DNA from: an uncultured bacterium
GTDB lineage: Bacteria; Bacillota_I; Bacilli_A; RFN20; CAG-826
Assembly (NCBI GenBank): GCA_949285665.1
Contig: CASDYC010000001.1
Coordinates: 163,738 to 227,737, forward strand
Length of the DNA stretch: 64,000 nucleotides
Reading direction: 5' to 3'
Shown here piece by piece: positions 35,470 through 45,058 of the stretch. The notes beneath the pieces are model-generated. The model saw only the letters and a program-made list of their open reading frames with translations. It did not search any database and was not told where the DNA came from. The position numbers were made by a program, and so were the translations under genes. Each line of letters opens with the position of its first letter. Position 1 is the first letter of the stretch.

Positions 35470-36104
35470 AAATTATTTACCTTTTTAATATATAAATATT
35501 CTAAAAGAGAATTATTAAAACTTGTATAATTTTTTACTTCTTTTATTACATTAGAAAGATTGTTGTACTTTTTTAAGAATAATTTTAAATCATCATCATT
35601 GACTTGTTCAAAGAAATTATTATTTGAGTAACCCTTTTTAAATTTAACTAAAAAGTAAATTATATTTAATTCTTCTAAAATTTGAATTTTAAAAATACCG
35701 TAGTTTAATTCTTTCATGAATTCAATTAATTCAAAAAAATTAGTATGACAATCTACGATAAACTCATCTATGAATGAAATTTTTTTAATATTTTTAAATA
35801 TAATATTTTTTATATTTAAGAATCCCATCCCAGCCAGAATTATACATTTGTAATTATCACTAACTTTATCTAAACCATCTGATAATGAAATTTTTAAATT
35901 TGAATTATTATTCAAGCCTTCATTTATTATATTATTTAATAAATTTTCGTATGGCCCTTTTTTATTTTCTATAGCAAGAATATTTTTATTAGCATACTTT
36001 TTTGCTAATAAAATACTCAAAAAACCATGATCGGCACCTATATCTGCCATATCATAGTTTCCAGAACATAAATTAGATAAAGCAATTATTCTTTTTGAAT
36101 ACAT
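35466..36104 (-). CDS. trmK: tRNA (adenine-22-N1)-methyltransferase TrmK
   Basis: SAM-dependent methyltransferase modifying A22 of tRNA. The Rossmann motif ADIGADHGFLSILLA is clear, with AIENKKGPYENLL and IILAGMG after it. 212 residues. It starts 6 nt after rpoD and no SD is evident, implying coupling. Family and gene order agree. Confidence 0.92.
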   Translation of the reverse strand: MYSKRIIALSNLCSGNYDMADIGADHGFLSILLAKKYANKNILAIENKKGPYENLLNNIINEGLNNNSNLKISLSDGLDKVSDNYKCIILAGMGFLNIKNIIFKNIKKISFIDEFIVDCHTNFFELIEFMKELNYGIFKIQILEELNIIYFLVKFKKGYSNNNFFEQVNDDDLKLFLKKYNNLSNVIKEVKNYTSFNNSLLEYLYIKKVNNL

Positions 36105-36110
36105 TTATTA

Positions 36111-37400
36111 TTAATTGTTTAAAGATTTCCAGTCATCAAGCATTTTAAGTCTTGAAGGATGTCTAATTTTTTTAATAGCTTTTGCTTCAATTTGTCTAAT
36201 TCTTTCTCTTGTGACTCCAAATTGTTTTCCGACTTCTTCAAGCGTATGAATTACATTATCATCTAAACCATAACGTAATCTGATAACTTTTTCTTCTCTA
36301 TCAGTTAAAGTATGTAAAACTTGATCTAAATTTTCTCTTAATAATTCTCTTGTAGTTTCGTTAACAGGATTTGTTGCGTTTGGATCAGCAATGAAATCTT
36401 CCATTGTAGATTCATTTTCGTCTTTAACTACTGGTCCATGTAATGAAATTGGATCAAGAGCATTGGATTGAATTTCTCTTATTTTATCTGGAGTTAAATT
36501 TTTATCATCTAATTCACCAGCTATTTCTTCTGCTGTTGGTTCTCTACCATATTCTTGTAATAATTTCTTTTGAGCTTTTGCAATTTTATTAATTGTTTCA
36601 ACCATATGTACAGGAATTCTTATTGTTCTTGCTTGATCTGCAATTGCTCTTGTAATTGCTTGTCTAATCCACCAAGTTGCATAAGTTGAAAACTTAAAAC
36701 CTTTTTTATAATCAAATTTTTCAACAGCTTTTGTTAAACCAAGATTGCCTTCTTGAATTAAATCAAGAAATGGCAAACCTCTACCTAAATATCTTTTTGC
36801 AATCGAAACAACTAATCTTAAGTTTGCATTTATTAATTGATCACGAGCGTAAGTATCGTGATTATCAGCATATTCTTTTGCAAAATGATATTCTTCATCT
36901 CTTGTTAAAAGTCTATATTGTCCAATTTCATGTAAATAAGCTTTGACATTATCATTTGGAGCGCCCTCTGCAAAAGTAATAAAATCATTGTTATCAGTTG
37001 CATTAACATCTTCAATATTACCTAAATCTTCATCGCTCAAATCAATATTTTCTTCATCTAAATCATCAAGATCATCTAAATTTAAATCATCTTCTGAAAG
37101 ATTTTCAGGTTCATCAATATCTAATTCATCATCAAATTCTTCATCTTCATCACCATTATCTTCGATTTCGTATCCTTTTTGAGAGAAATATTCAGCTACA
37201 TTTTGAATATCATCATCTGATAATTCAAGATTTTCAACATCATCAAAAAAAGATTGCATATTAATTTTTTTTGTTTCTTTACCTATTTTATCATACTTCG
37301 AGATAACATCTTTTAGAGATTTAATTGTAGTTTTACTAGCATCATCTCCTAAAATTGTTTTTAATAGTTCATCTAAATTTGCATTTGGTTTTCTTCCCAT
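36111..37400 (-). CDS. rpoD: Primary sigma factor RpoD (SigA)
   Basis: Housekeeping sigma-70 factor. A long acidic Asp/Glu-rich region (about 60-130) precedes region 1.2 ([13 protein letters not shown]), region 2 ([28 protein letters not shown] in part, [13 protein letters not shown]), region 3 and region 4 ([33 protein letters not shown]). ATG 37400 has a strong AAGGAGGG; the longer frame is unlikely. 429 residues. It directly follows dnaG. Confidence 0.96.
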   Translation of the reverse strand: MGRKPNANLDELLKTILGDDASKTTIKSLKDVISKYDKIGKETKKINMQSFFDDVENLELSDDDIQNVAEYFSQKGYEIEDNGDEDEEFDDELDIDEPENLSEDDLNLDDLDDLDEENIDLSDEDLGNIEDVNATDNNDFITFAEGAPNDNVKAYLHEIGQYRLLTRDEEYHFAKEYADNHDTYARDQLINANLRLVVSIAKRYLGRGLPFLDLIQEGNLGLTKAVEKFDYKKGFKFSTYATWWIRQAITRAIADQARTIRIPVHMVETINKIAKAQKKLLQEYGREPTAEEIAGELDDKNLTPDKIREIQSNALDPISLHGPVVKDENESTMEDFIADPNATNPVNETTRELLRENLDQVLHTLTDREEKVIRLRYGLDDNVIHTLEEVGKQFGVTRERIRQIEAKAIKKIRHPSRLKMLDDWKSLNN

Positions 37401-37401
37401 A

Positions 37402-39186
37402 TTATTTTCCCTCCTTATGTTGTTTTTCAATTAATAGAATTTTTCTTAACTCTTCTGCATATTTCAGTTTATTTTTTTCATCTAGTTCAGATTTAATTTT
37501 TGAATTTAATAAAGCCTTTCTTTGCTCGATTTTTAAATCAAACAATTTTTTAGAAAATAGGTTTTTATCAAACGCATTATTTGAACCATTGTTATATAAA
37601 CTTATTATTTCATCAGAAAGATCGTTACTACTACTTTCTTGTGAAATAAAATCAACTATTTTAGTTATATCATTTATTGAAAATTTTGAATAATAGTCTT
37701 GCAAATAAAATGTTATGGAAGAATAAATATTGTTATAAAAATATGACTCTGATTCTATAAACATATCAAGTGCTTTCTTATTTGTGAGAATGTAAGTAAT
37801 AATATTATTTTCCAATTTATTTAACTTAACATTCTTGCTAAGTTCAGAATTTTTTTCTTTTTTATTATTCGAACTAGAAGAAATTTTTTTATTACTAACT
37901 TCATTATTATAATTTTTAATTTTACTTTTCCAATAATTGATAATATTAACTTTTGAATATCCAGTTAAAGAAACAACTTTATCTAAAAGAGTCTCTTTAT
38001 CTAAAGAAATAGAGCAGCTTGAATAAATTTCAAACGTATCATCTATAAACTTCTTTTTTGAAGAATTATCATTAAGATTATTTGAACCTATTTTTTCAAG
38101 TATAAACTCTAATCCATCTTCTAAATCATTTAAATATTTTAGTAACGCATCCTTTCCAAATTTATCAAATATATCTCCTGAATCTTTTGCAAGACTCGAT
38201 TTTTTAACTACTTTAAAGTTAATTCCTTCTTTAAAAAGATGCTTTGCAAGGATAAATTCACCATTTTGCCCTGCATCATCATTGTCCAAACATAATCTTA
38301 TTTCGCATTTTAATAATTTAAAACTGTTAAATACTTTTTCATTGGTTAATGCTGTACCCATTAAAGCAACACAAGAATTGATATTTGCTTTAAATAAAGC
38401 AATTGTATCAACAAATCCCTCCACAATATATAAGAAATTGTCTTTTTTACAATAATTTTTTGCACTTGAAAAATTGTAAAGAATATCGGATTTATGAAAA
38501 ATTACAGTTTCTGGAGAGTTTATATATTTTGGTCCATTATCACTTTCAAGAAATTTTCTTGCGCTTAATCCAACAAATTCACCATCCAAATTAGTTATTG
38601 GAAATATAATTCTTCCGGAATTTTTATCATAATAATTTCCATTTTCAAATCCGCAAATTCCAATATCTTGCATTGTTTTAATAGAAAAACCACACTTCAT
38701 TAAATAATTAATGCTATCTTGTTTGTTTATTGGAGCATAACCAATCATGAATTGCTTTCTTATTGCAGCATTTAAACCTCTTTGATCACAATAAGTTCTT
38801 GCTTTTTCTCCACTTTTTAATTCAATCATCATATTATAGTAATTAACTAAAGAAGACATGCATTCTTTTTCTTTTTCAAATTGATCAACTTTTTTATTTC
38901 TAATAACTTTTATTCCGGCTAAATCTGCAGCTTTATACAATGCATCTAAATAGGAAATATTTTCGTAATTAGAAATAAAATTAATCAAATTTCCGCCTTT
39001 ACCGCATGTAAAACATTTGTAAATTTGTTTTTCTTTTGAAACATGCATAGATGGTGAATGGTCATCATGAAAAGGACATAATCCTATATAATCTTTTCCT
39101 CTTTTAGATAGATTTATATAACTTCCAATGACATCCACAATATCTAATTTATTTAATATTTCATCAGCATTTATATAATTATTCAC
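37402..39186 (-). CDS. dnaG: DNA primase
   Basis: Synthesises RNA primers at the fork. It has the CHC2 zinc finger ([21 protein letters not shown]), the Toprim core ([23 protein letters not shown]) and a diverged C-terminal helicase-binding region. 594 residues. It starts with GTG 39186 behind AGGAG; both the start and SD lie within a periodic TAG array. dnaG-rpoD is the conserved macromolecular-synthesis order. Confidence 0.94.
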   Translation of the reverse strand: MNNYINADEILNKLDIVDVIGSYINLSKRGKDYIGLCPFHDDHSPSMHVSKEKQIYKCFTCGKGGNLINFISNYENISYLDALYKAADLAGIKVIRNKKVDQFEKEKECMSSLVNYYNMMIELKSGEKARTYCDQRGLNAAIRKQFMIGYAPINKQDSINYLMKCGFSIKTMQDIGICGFENGNYYDKNSGRIIFPITNLDGEFVGLSARKFLESDNGPKYINSPETVIFHKSDILYNFSSAKNYCKKDNFLYIVEGFVDTIALFKANINSCVALMGTALTNEKVFNSFKLLKCEIRLCLDNDDAGQNGEFILAKHLFKEGINFKVVKKSSLAKDSGDIFDKFGKDALLKYLNDLEDGLEFILEKIGSNNLNDNSSKKKFIDDTFEIYSSCSISLDKETLLDKVVSLTGYSKVNIINYWKSKIKNYNNEVSNKKISSSSNNKKEKNSELSKNVKLNKLENNIITYILTNKKALDMFIESESYFYNNIYSSITFYLQDYYSKFSINDITKIVDFISQESSSNDLSDEIISLYNNGSNNAFDKNLFSKKLFDLKIEQRKALLNSKIKSELDEKNKLKYAEELRKILLIEKQHKEGK

Positions 39187-39236
39187 TAATAATCTCCTAA
39201 TAAACGACTAAAAAATTACTATTTTTTAACTAATCA
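39182..39236. repeat. 11-bp phased array 4 (glyS/dnaG, CTA on +)
   Basis: CTA at 39186, 39197, 39208, 39219 and 39230: five perfect units at exactly 11-bp steps (TAG on the - strand, the sense of both genes). The unit at 39230 is the glyS TAG stop; those at 39186 and 39197 contribute to the dnaG GTG start and AGGAG SD. This is the cleanest copy in the window. Confidence 0.88.
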
Positions 39237-40585
39237 ATATATTTTGATATTTCTTCTACTTTTATTCGTTTTTGAGACATATCATCTCTAAATCTAATTG
39301 TTACACAACCATCATTTAATGTATCGAAGTCAACTGTAACACAAAATGGTGTGCCAATTGAATCTTGTCTTCTATATCTTTTACCAATACTACCACTTTC
39401 ATCAAATTGGCAATTATATTTTTTAACCAATTGTTTATAGATTGATAAAGCTTTCTCACTTAATTGTTTACTTAATGGTAATATAGCAATTTTAATTGGA
39501 GCGATTTTTTTATCTAAATGCATTACAATTCTAGTTTCTCCATTTTCAAGAGTTTCTTCATCGTAAGAGTCAACTAAACTCATTAACATTAATCTATCTA
39601 AACCGACAGAAGGTTCAATAACATAAGGAATAATTTTTTGATTTGTCACAGTATCAACATATTCAAGTGATTCTTTTGAATATTCCATATGTTTCTTAAG
39701 ATCATAATCAGTTCTATCGGCAATACCCCAAATTTCACCCCATCCAAATGGGAAATTGTATTCAATATCGCATGTTGCTTTACTATAAAAGGCCAATTCT
39801 TCTTTTTCGTGATCTCTAAAACGTAAATTATCTTTTAAAATAGATAGTTCATTTAAAAGAAAGTCCATACAATATTTTTTCCAATAATCATACCATTTTA
39901 GATCATCTTCAGGTTTTACAAAAAATTCACATTCCATTTGCTCAAATTCTCTAGTTCTAAAGATAAAGTTTCCTGGAGTAATTTCGTTTCTAAATGATTT
40001 ACCAACATTGCAAATACCAAAAGGAAGTTTTTTTCTTGTAGTACGTTGAACATTTTTAAAGTTTACAAAAACTCCTTGAGCAGTTTCTGGTCGTAAATAA
40101 ACAACCGATTTAGAATCATCAGTAACACCAATATGTGTCTTAAACATCATATTAAATTGTCTTATATCGGTAAAATTATGCTTTCCGCAATTAGGACAAA
40201 CAACATCGTTATTTTTAACAAAATCAGATAATTCATCATTTGTCATTTTATCTACATTTACATTTGAGAATTGATTTTTAATTAATTCATCTGCTCTAAA
40301 ACGCATTTTACATGATTTACAATCAATTAAAGGATCATTAAAGCTTGTCACGTGACCGGTTGCTTCCCAAACTTTTGGGTTCATCAAAATTGCACTATCA
40401 ATGCCAACATTTAATGTAGATTCATGAACGAACTTTTGCCACCATAATTTTTTAATATTTTGCTTAAGCTCAACGCCTAAAGGTCCATAATCCCATGAAT
40501 TTGATAAACCACCATAAATTTCACTGGAAGGGTATACAAATCCTGTTGTAATTAAATGATTTACAATTTTATTAAAGTTTTTCAT
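39230..40585 (-). CDS. glyQS: Glycyl-tRNA synthetase (alpha2 type)
   Basis: Dimeric class II GlyRS, the single-chain type of many Gram-positives. Motifs: GFVYPSSEIYGGLSNSWDYGP, a CxxC/CxxC zinc insertion (CKSCKMRF and CPNCGKHN), FRNEITPGNFIFRTREFEQME in parts, and a C-terminal anticodon domain. I choose ATG 40585, 12 nt after AAAGGAGG; the in-frame ATG at 40597 abuts the SD. 451 residues. It overlaps the sigma-like gene upstream. Confidence 0.94.
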   Translation of the reverse strand: MKNFNKIVNHLITTGFVYPSSEIYGGLSNSWDYGPLGVELKQNIKKLWWQKFVHESTLNVGIDSAILMNPKVWEATGHVTSFNDPLIDCKSCKMRFRADELIKNQFSNVNVDKMTNDELSDFVKNNDVVCPNCGKHNFTDIRQFNMMFKTHIGVTDDSKSVVYLRPETAQGVFVNFKNVQRTTRKKLPFGICNVGKSFRNEITPGNFIFRTREFEQMECEFFVKPEDDLKWYDYWKKYCMDFLLNELSILKDNLRFRDHEKEELAFYSKATCDIEYNFPFGWGEIWGIADRTDYDLKKHMEYSKESLEYVDTVTNQKIIPYVIEPSVGLDRLMLMSLVDSYDEETLENGETRIVMHLDKKIAPIKIAILPLSKQLSEKALSIYKQLVKKYNCQFDESGSIGKRYRRQDSIGTPFCVTVDFDTLNDGCVTIRFRDDMSQKRIKVEEISKYID

Positions 40586-41447
40586 AATAATAGTCATCCT
40601 CCTTTAATTGTAAAAATTCATTAAACTTAGTAGCTCTAAGATAAATTTTTAATTTTTCAAAAATAATATTTAATATAATTGATATTCTCGTTGACGTCAC
40701 TTTATATTTTTTAGCGACTTCTTTTAAAGAATGCTCTTTAATATAATCCCCTAAGCCATACTTCATGGAAATAATATCTACATATTTTTTATTAAGAATT
40801 TTTTTAATTGAATCCATAAATTCTTCTTTAAGAATCATATAATCGATTAAATTTTTTTCATATTTTCCAACAATCATTTCACAATCATCTAACGAATAAA
40901 ATTTTATATTATATGCATTATAAATTTCGGAAAATGTTGAAATTTTAATTTTTGATAGAAGTTTCCAATCTAAAGTATTAAACAAAGTCCTTATTGAGGG
41001 AAAATTACCTCTTTTTGCGTAATAATCATCTTCTGCTTTTTTTATAGATCTATTTAAGGAATAAACATAATAAGGAATATATAATTCAGAATTATATTCA
41101 TATTCATTTTTAATAATTTCAGAAACCATCATTTTTACTGCAAATGATGCAAATGTAAAATTAGTTTCGTGATGATATCTATATCTATCTATAGCAAGTA
41201 TTAATCCTAAATTAGCATCTTGAATCAAATCATCGATATCTATATTTTCATTCAATGCTGTCATTCTCTTAGCGATCTTATACACAAGTTTTTGATTATT
41301 TAATACAATTTTATTTCTTTCTTCAATAGAAATTGGTTCTTTGTTTATAAGTTTTTCTTGAATTTTTTCATTAAATTCAAATTCTATACCTAAATTACCA
41401 AAAAAATATATATAGTTATTATTTTCTTGTGTACCTTCTTCACGCAT
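40572..41447 (-). CDS. Sigma-70-like RNA polymerase factor, divergent
   Basis: 291 residues with a recognisable sigma-70 layout but no region 1.1: a short region-1.2-like helix (ISIEERNKIVLNNQKLVYKIAKRM), region 2 (DIDDLIQDANLGLILAIDRYRYHHETNFTFASFAVK in part), a degenerate region 3, and a region 4 HTH (MKYGLGDYIKEHSLKEVAKKYKVTSTRISII in part). The tryptophans of region 2.3 in RpoD are replaced, so promoter melting and recognition may differ. The gene has its own consensus promoter and lies between recO and glyQS. It is not SigH/ECF by layout; which promoters it serves is unknown. Confidence 0.8.
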   Translation of the reverse strand: MREEGTQENNNYIYFFGNLGIEFEFNEKIQEKLINKEPISIEERNKIVLNNQKLVYKIAKRMTALNENIDIDDLIQDANLGLILAIDRYRYHHETNFTFASFAVKMMVSEIIKNEYEYNSELYIPYYVYSLNRSIKKAEDDYYAKRGNFPSIRTLFNTLDWKLLSKIKISTFSEIYNAYNIKFYSLDDCEMIVGKYEKNLIDYMILKEEFMDSIKKILNKKYVDIISMKYGLGDYIKEHSLKEVAKKYKVTSTRISIILNIIFEKLKIYLRATKFNEFLQLKEDDYYYEKL

Positions 41448-41456
41448 ACGCGTTAA

Positions 41457-41484
41457 ATTATATCTAATTTAATTTTTTTGTCAA
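41457..41484 (-). promoter_or_regulatory. Promoter of the sigma-like gene
   Basis: On the - strand TTGACA (41484-41479), 16-bp spacer, TATAAT (41462-41457); ATG 9 nt later, SD absent. One of the best sigma-A promoters in the window, directly before a near-palindromic ACGCGTATGCGT at the start codon. Confidence 0.78.
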
Positions 41485-41488
41485 CCCA

Positions 41489-42121
41489 TTATAAGTGTTC
41501 TAAAAATAGGTCAAAACTGTTAATTTTTGAGTTAAAATTTTCTTCTATAAAAGTATTAATATTTTTTAATACTTCTTTTAATTCATTTGTATTAATTTCC
41601 ACATTTTTTAGATCATGAGGATCTTTAAATTTTTTATATAATAGATCATCTAAGTTTTGACTTTTCAAAAAAATAAAAAAATCAAGTCCTTCAGTTTGCA
41701 AAATTAATAACGATAAATAAACTAATGAATAAATATAAACAATCGGTTTTGAAGTATTTCTACTATTTATTAACTGAATAAATACTAAATTTCTACTAAT
41801 TTTATACCAATCTTGTTTTTCCATAATTTTATAAATTAATTCTTTAACAGCATTTAGAAATATTAAACCATAATAACTATCATAATAAAAATTTGAGTCT
41901 AGGATAACTTTTCCATTTAGAAATAAATATTTATTTCCTTTTTTTATAAATTCTCCTTCTATAATATTTAAAAAAAATAAGGTATATTTATTTGCTGATG
42001 TTGTTTTATCAGTGCCTTTTGCTTTAAAAGAAATTAAATTATTTTCTGTCGATAAAAAATCATAAATATAAGATCCATTCTTATAAATATTCTTTTCTAA
42101 TAATATTCCTTTAAGTTTCAT
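41489..42121 (-). CDS. recO: DNA repair protein RecO (short)
   Basis: Recombination mediator that loads RecA. The N-terminal OB fold is suggested by MKLKGILLEKNIYKNGSYIYDFLS and ISFKAKGT; the rest is helical and diverged, and the zinc-binding cysteines of many RecO proteins are absent. 210 residues, shorter than the usual ~240-250. Position after era and before the glyQS unit is the normal recO locus and supports the call. Confidence 0.8.
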   Translation of the reverse strand: MKLKGILLEKNIYKNGSYIYDFLSTENNLISFKAKGTDKTTSANKYTLFFLNIIEGEFIKKGNKYLFLNGKVILDSNFYYDSYYGLIFLNAVKELIYKIMEKQDWYKISRNLVFIQLINSRNTSKPIVYIYSLVYLSLLILQTEGLDFFIFLKSQNLDDLLYKKFKDPHDLKNVEINTNELKEVLKNINTFIEENFNSKINSFDLFLEHL

Positions 42122-42996
42122 TTTATTTCATTAATTTTATTTTCTTTCAAAAATTTTTCATCATTTTTCCAGTTTCTATTTACAATTACTATTAATGAAA
42201 GATTAATTTTTTTATTATATTTACTTTCTAATTCAATTCTTGATTTAGTACCTATTTTCTTAATCATTGAAGCATTTTTACCAATTAAAATACCTTTTTG
42301 GCTATCTTTTTCGCAAATAATTTTACCATTTATATTAATTTTATTATCTTCTTCAATTGCATCATTAATTTTAACAAAAATTGAATGTGGCACTTCTTCT
42401 CTACAAAACTTTAAAATATTTTTCCGAATTATTTCAGCAGTAACAAATTTTATATCTTTAGGCTCTCTATTTTCATATATTTTTGGTGATTCAGGTAAAA
42501 ACTTTTTAATTTCGTTTATTAATTCTGTGATATTAAATTTATCTAAACCGCATAATTCGATAATTGATGAATAATTAGGATAAATTGTTTTAATTTTTTC
42601 TTTTAATTTGTTAATTAAAATTACATTAGTTAAATCAATTTTATTAAATGCTATTATTAATTTATTATCAAATTTTAAATGATCGAATATAAATGAATCA
42701 TTGTTATCAAAATCTTTAGAAGAATCTAAAATCAAAACAACAACATCCGAACTTCTTATGGAATTATAAGACGCTTTATTCATATATTTATCTAATAAAT
42801 CTTTATTTTTATGAATACCAGGAGTATCTAAAAAAATAATTTGTGAATCACCATCTTCATAAATTCCGCTTACACTATTTCTGGTTGTTTGAGCTTTATT
42901 TGTAACTATAGATATTTCTTGATTTAAAATTGCATTTAAAATCGTGGATTTACCAACGTTTGGTTTACCAATTAAACTAACAAAACCAGATTTCAT
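42118..42996 (-). CDS. era: GTPase Era
   Basis: Ribosome biogenesis GTPase that binds 16S rRNA. G1 IGKPNVGKSTILN, G2 around TTRNSVSG, G3 LDTPGIHKNKD, G4 NKID, and a C-terminal KH domain with KGILIGKNASMIKKIG. 292 residues. It follows cdd with a 4-nt overlap and overlaps recO. Confidence 0.96.
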   Translation of the reverse strand: MKSGFVSLIGKPNVGKSTILNAILNQEISIVTNKAQTTRNSVSGIYEDGDSQIIFLDTPGIHKNKDLLDKYMNKASYNSIRSSDVVVLILDSSKDFDNNDSFIFDHLKFDNKLIIAFNKIDLTNVILINKLKEKIKTIYPNYSSIIELCGLDKFNITELINEIKKFLPESPKIYENREPKDIKFVTAEIIRKNILKFCREEVPHSIFVKINDAIEEDNKININGKIICEKDSQKGILIGKNASMIKKIGTKSRIELESKYNKKINLSLIVIVNRNWKNDEKFLKENKINEIK

Positions 42997-43403
42997 TGTA
43001 AATCATCTCCGCTAAAAGAAAATGGTAATAATTCTTCTATATTTGTTTCAATATGACTTCCATTTTTACTAAAAAGATATATTGGAGTATTTTTAGATAA
43101 TAACTCTTGCATTACTTGTCTACAAGCTCCACAAGGTGAAATATAATTTTCGGTTTCAGCATAAATTGCTATACAAACGATATCACTTCTATTATATCCT
43201 TCTAAATATGCTCTATAAATTGCATTTCTTTCAGCGCACATACAAAGTGGATAGGATGCATTTTCAATGTTTGTACCTAAAATATATTTACCATCTTTTG
43301 TTAAAACAACTGCCCCGACTCTAAAATTAGAATATGGTGAGTAGGATAAATCTCTAGCTTTTTTTAATTCCTCAAATAATATTTCAGTATCAATTTCAAT
43401 CAT
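42993..43403 (-). CDS. cdd: Cytidine deaminase
   Basis: Zinc enzyme converting (deoxy)cytidine to (deoxy)uridine. Zinc ligands and catalytic Glu are in CAERNAIYRA and SPCGACRQVMQEL; the fold start YSPYSNFRVGAVV also fits. 136 residues; AAAAGGAG upstream. It sits between ybeY and era, as in B. subtilis. Confidence 0.96.
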   Translation of the reverse strand: MIEIDTEILFEELKKARDLSYSPYSNFRVGAVVLTKDGKYILGTNIENASYPLCMCAERNAIYRAYLEGYNRSDIVCIAIYAETENYISPCGACRQVMQELLSKNTPIYLFSKNGSHIETNIEELLPFSFSGDDLQ

Positions 43404-43849
43404 AAATTTTCTCCTTTTAATATCTTTTTTTGAAGATTAGTCATTATTTCTTCATCTTGCTTGTTCATATGATCATATCCTAAAAGATGTAATAAGCCAT
43501 GAATAAACAAAAAACAAATTTCTCTATTAAACGTATTTCCGTACTTTTTAGCCTGAGTTTTGGCACGTTGATAATTAATAAAAATACATCCTAAAAAATT
43601 AAAATCTTTTAGACCTAAGTCATTTTTCTTATCATCATTAAATGCAAAAGAAATAACATCTGTAACCGAATTACGATTACGGTATTTTTTGTTTATTTGA
43701 TGAATTTTTTTGCTAGTTATAATATCTACTTCTAAAAAATAAATATCTTTTAATTTCAATATCTTCAAAGTTTTTTTATAAAAATAATTAAATTTTTCTT
43801 CTAATCCATTTAAAGTTAAAATTGTATAATTAACAAAATCAATTGCCAT
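43400..43849 (-). CDS. ybeY: Endoribonuclease YbeY
   Basis: Zinc-dependent RNase for 16S 3' maturation and ribosome quality control. The metal-binding motif HGLLHLLGYDH is intact, and the central RNRNSVTDVISF matches the family. 149 residues. Its start is leaderless by position of the -10 box. First gene of ybeY-cdd-era-recO. Confidence 0.95.
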   Translation of the reverse strand: MAIDFVNYTILTLNGLEEKFNYFYKKTLKILKLKDIYFLEVDIITSKKIHQINKKYRNRNSVTDVISFAFNDDKKNDLGLKDFNFLGCIFINYQRAKTQAKKYGNTFNREICFLFIHGLLHLLGYDHMNKQDEEIMTNLQKKILKGENL

Positions 43850-43855
43850 GTAAAA

Positions 43856-43884
43856 ATTATACTAAAAATTCTAAATATTATGAA
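43856..43884 (-). promoter_or_regulatory. Promoter of ybeY operon, leaderless
   Basis: On the - strand TTCATA (43884-43879), 17-bp spacer, TATAAT (43861-43856), then 6 nt to the ybeY ATG; no SD. It overlaps the 3' end of the upstream C39 gene. Confidence 0.6.
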
Positions 43885-45058
43885 TATAATAAAAAATTTT
43901 GTTTAAATAATATTTAACATTATTATTTTCTTCATTAAATTTTATAATTCCATCAAGCAACTTAATAATTGTTGAAAATAGAATATAATAAAAAACTAAA
44001 CTTATGAAATTTAATGTTTCAGAAAAATAACAAATACTTAAAGAAATAATTAATGAATAAAATATATCTAAATATTTATTTATTGATAATAATTTAAATA
44101 ATTTATTTGATTCTAATGATATTTGAACATTAACCATATCATATTTAATATGATCACAATTATTTAAATTATTTTCTAATTTATTTAGCCTTTCTTTTGT
44201 TTTAGTTATTTTTTTGTTCAATATTTGCCTTGAAATTATAAAATAAACTATCATTAAAAAAATAAATAATAAGTTTTTATAATTATTCAAAACAATCAAA
44301 GTTATTAAAAAAATAAAACTGACAATGTTAATTAGAAATGTTGAAATTAAATTAGTTGATTTTAAAACATAATTTAAATTACTCTCTATTAAATTCTTTC
44401 CGATTTTATCATGAGTTTTTAACAAATATTTATTTATTTTATTTATTTTTATTTTATTCAATTTATTCGTTAAAAATTGGGAAAGTAATGTTAATAAAAC
44501 ATATAAAGTTAATAATATTAAAGTTTGAACAATCATATTATTGTTCATTAAATATAAACCAAATATAAGAGAAAATAACGCTAAAAATGTTGTAATAACG
44601 ATAAATAGGTTGTAAATTTTATAAGAAAACAATTTATTTAATCCATTACTATAATTATTAATTTTTGTTTTCTTGTTTATACGAAAGATAACAATGCTTT
44701 CTTCGTTAATAATATCTTTCATTTTCATCCAATATATCCCTTTTTCAGGATCATAAATTAATAAATTGTTAAAAATAACTTTTTTAACCATTACACAGTG
44801 ATATGAATTTTCATTTTTATTAATTAATAAAAATTCTTCTCTAATTTTTTTAATAATTTTTTTAGAAACATTTTTATACGCTTTTGCTTCAACATTATTT
44901 TTATTTAAAAGCTCAATTAATTCTAAAATTGATAAATTTTCTATTTTGCTATCTTGCATAAAAAGGAAATCTTTATTTTTACTTAAAGATGCAAGATACA
45001 TTTTTATAGAAGTATAACCACAATCATTTTTTTTAATTTGTTTTATATAATATGACAC
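43871..45058 (-). CDS. C39-peptidase membrane protein lacking an ABC ATPase
   Basis: 395 residues. The N-terminus is a C39 peptidase like those of bacteriocin exporters, with C13 (KKNDCGYTS), H87 (SYHCVM) and D103 (IYDPEKG) forming the expected triad. Residues about 145-385 hold six hydrophobic segments, an ABC-exporter-like membrane domain, but the protein ends there with no nucleotide-binding domain and ybeY's promoter follows at once. GTG 45058 is the likely start: AGAGG, in the 3' arm of the rpsU terminator, lies seven T residues upstream. A longer frame begins inside that hairpin. No precursor peptide gene is visible nearby. Function is unknown. Confidence 0.75.
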   Translation of the reverse strand: MSYYIKQIKKNDCGYTSIKMYLASLSKNKDFLFMQDSKIENLSILELIELLNKNNVEAKAYKNVSKKIIKKIREEFLLINKNENSYHCVMVKKVIFNNLLIYDPEKGIYWMKMKDIINEESIVIFRINKKTKINNYSNGLNKLFSYKIYNLFIVITTFLALFSLIFGLYLMNNNMIVQTLILLTLYVLLTLLSQFLTNKLNKIKINKINKYLLKTHDKIGKNLIESNLNYVLKSTNLISTFLINIVSFIFLITLIVLNNYKNLLFIFLMIVYFIISRQILNKKITKTKERLNKLENNLNNCDHIKYDMVNVQISLESNKLFKLLSINKYLDIFYSLIISLSICYFSETLNFISLVFYYILFSTIIKLLDGIIKFNEENNNVKYYLNKIFYYIHNI

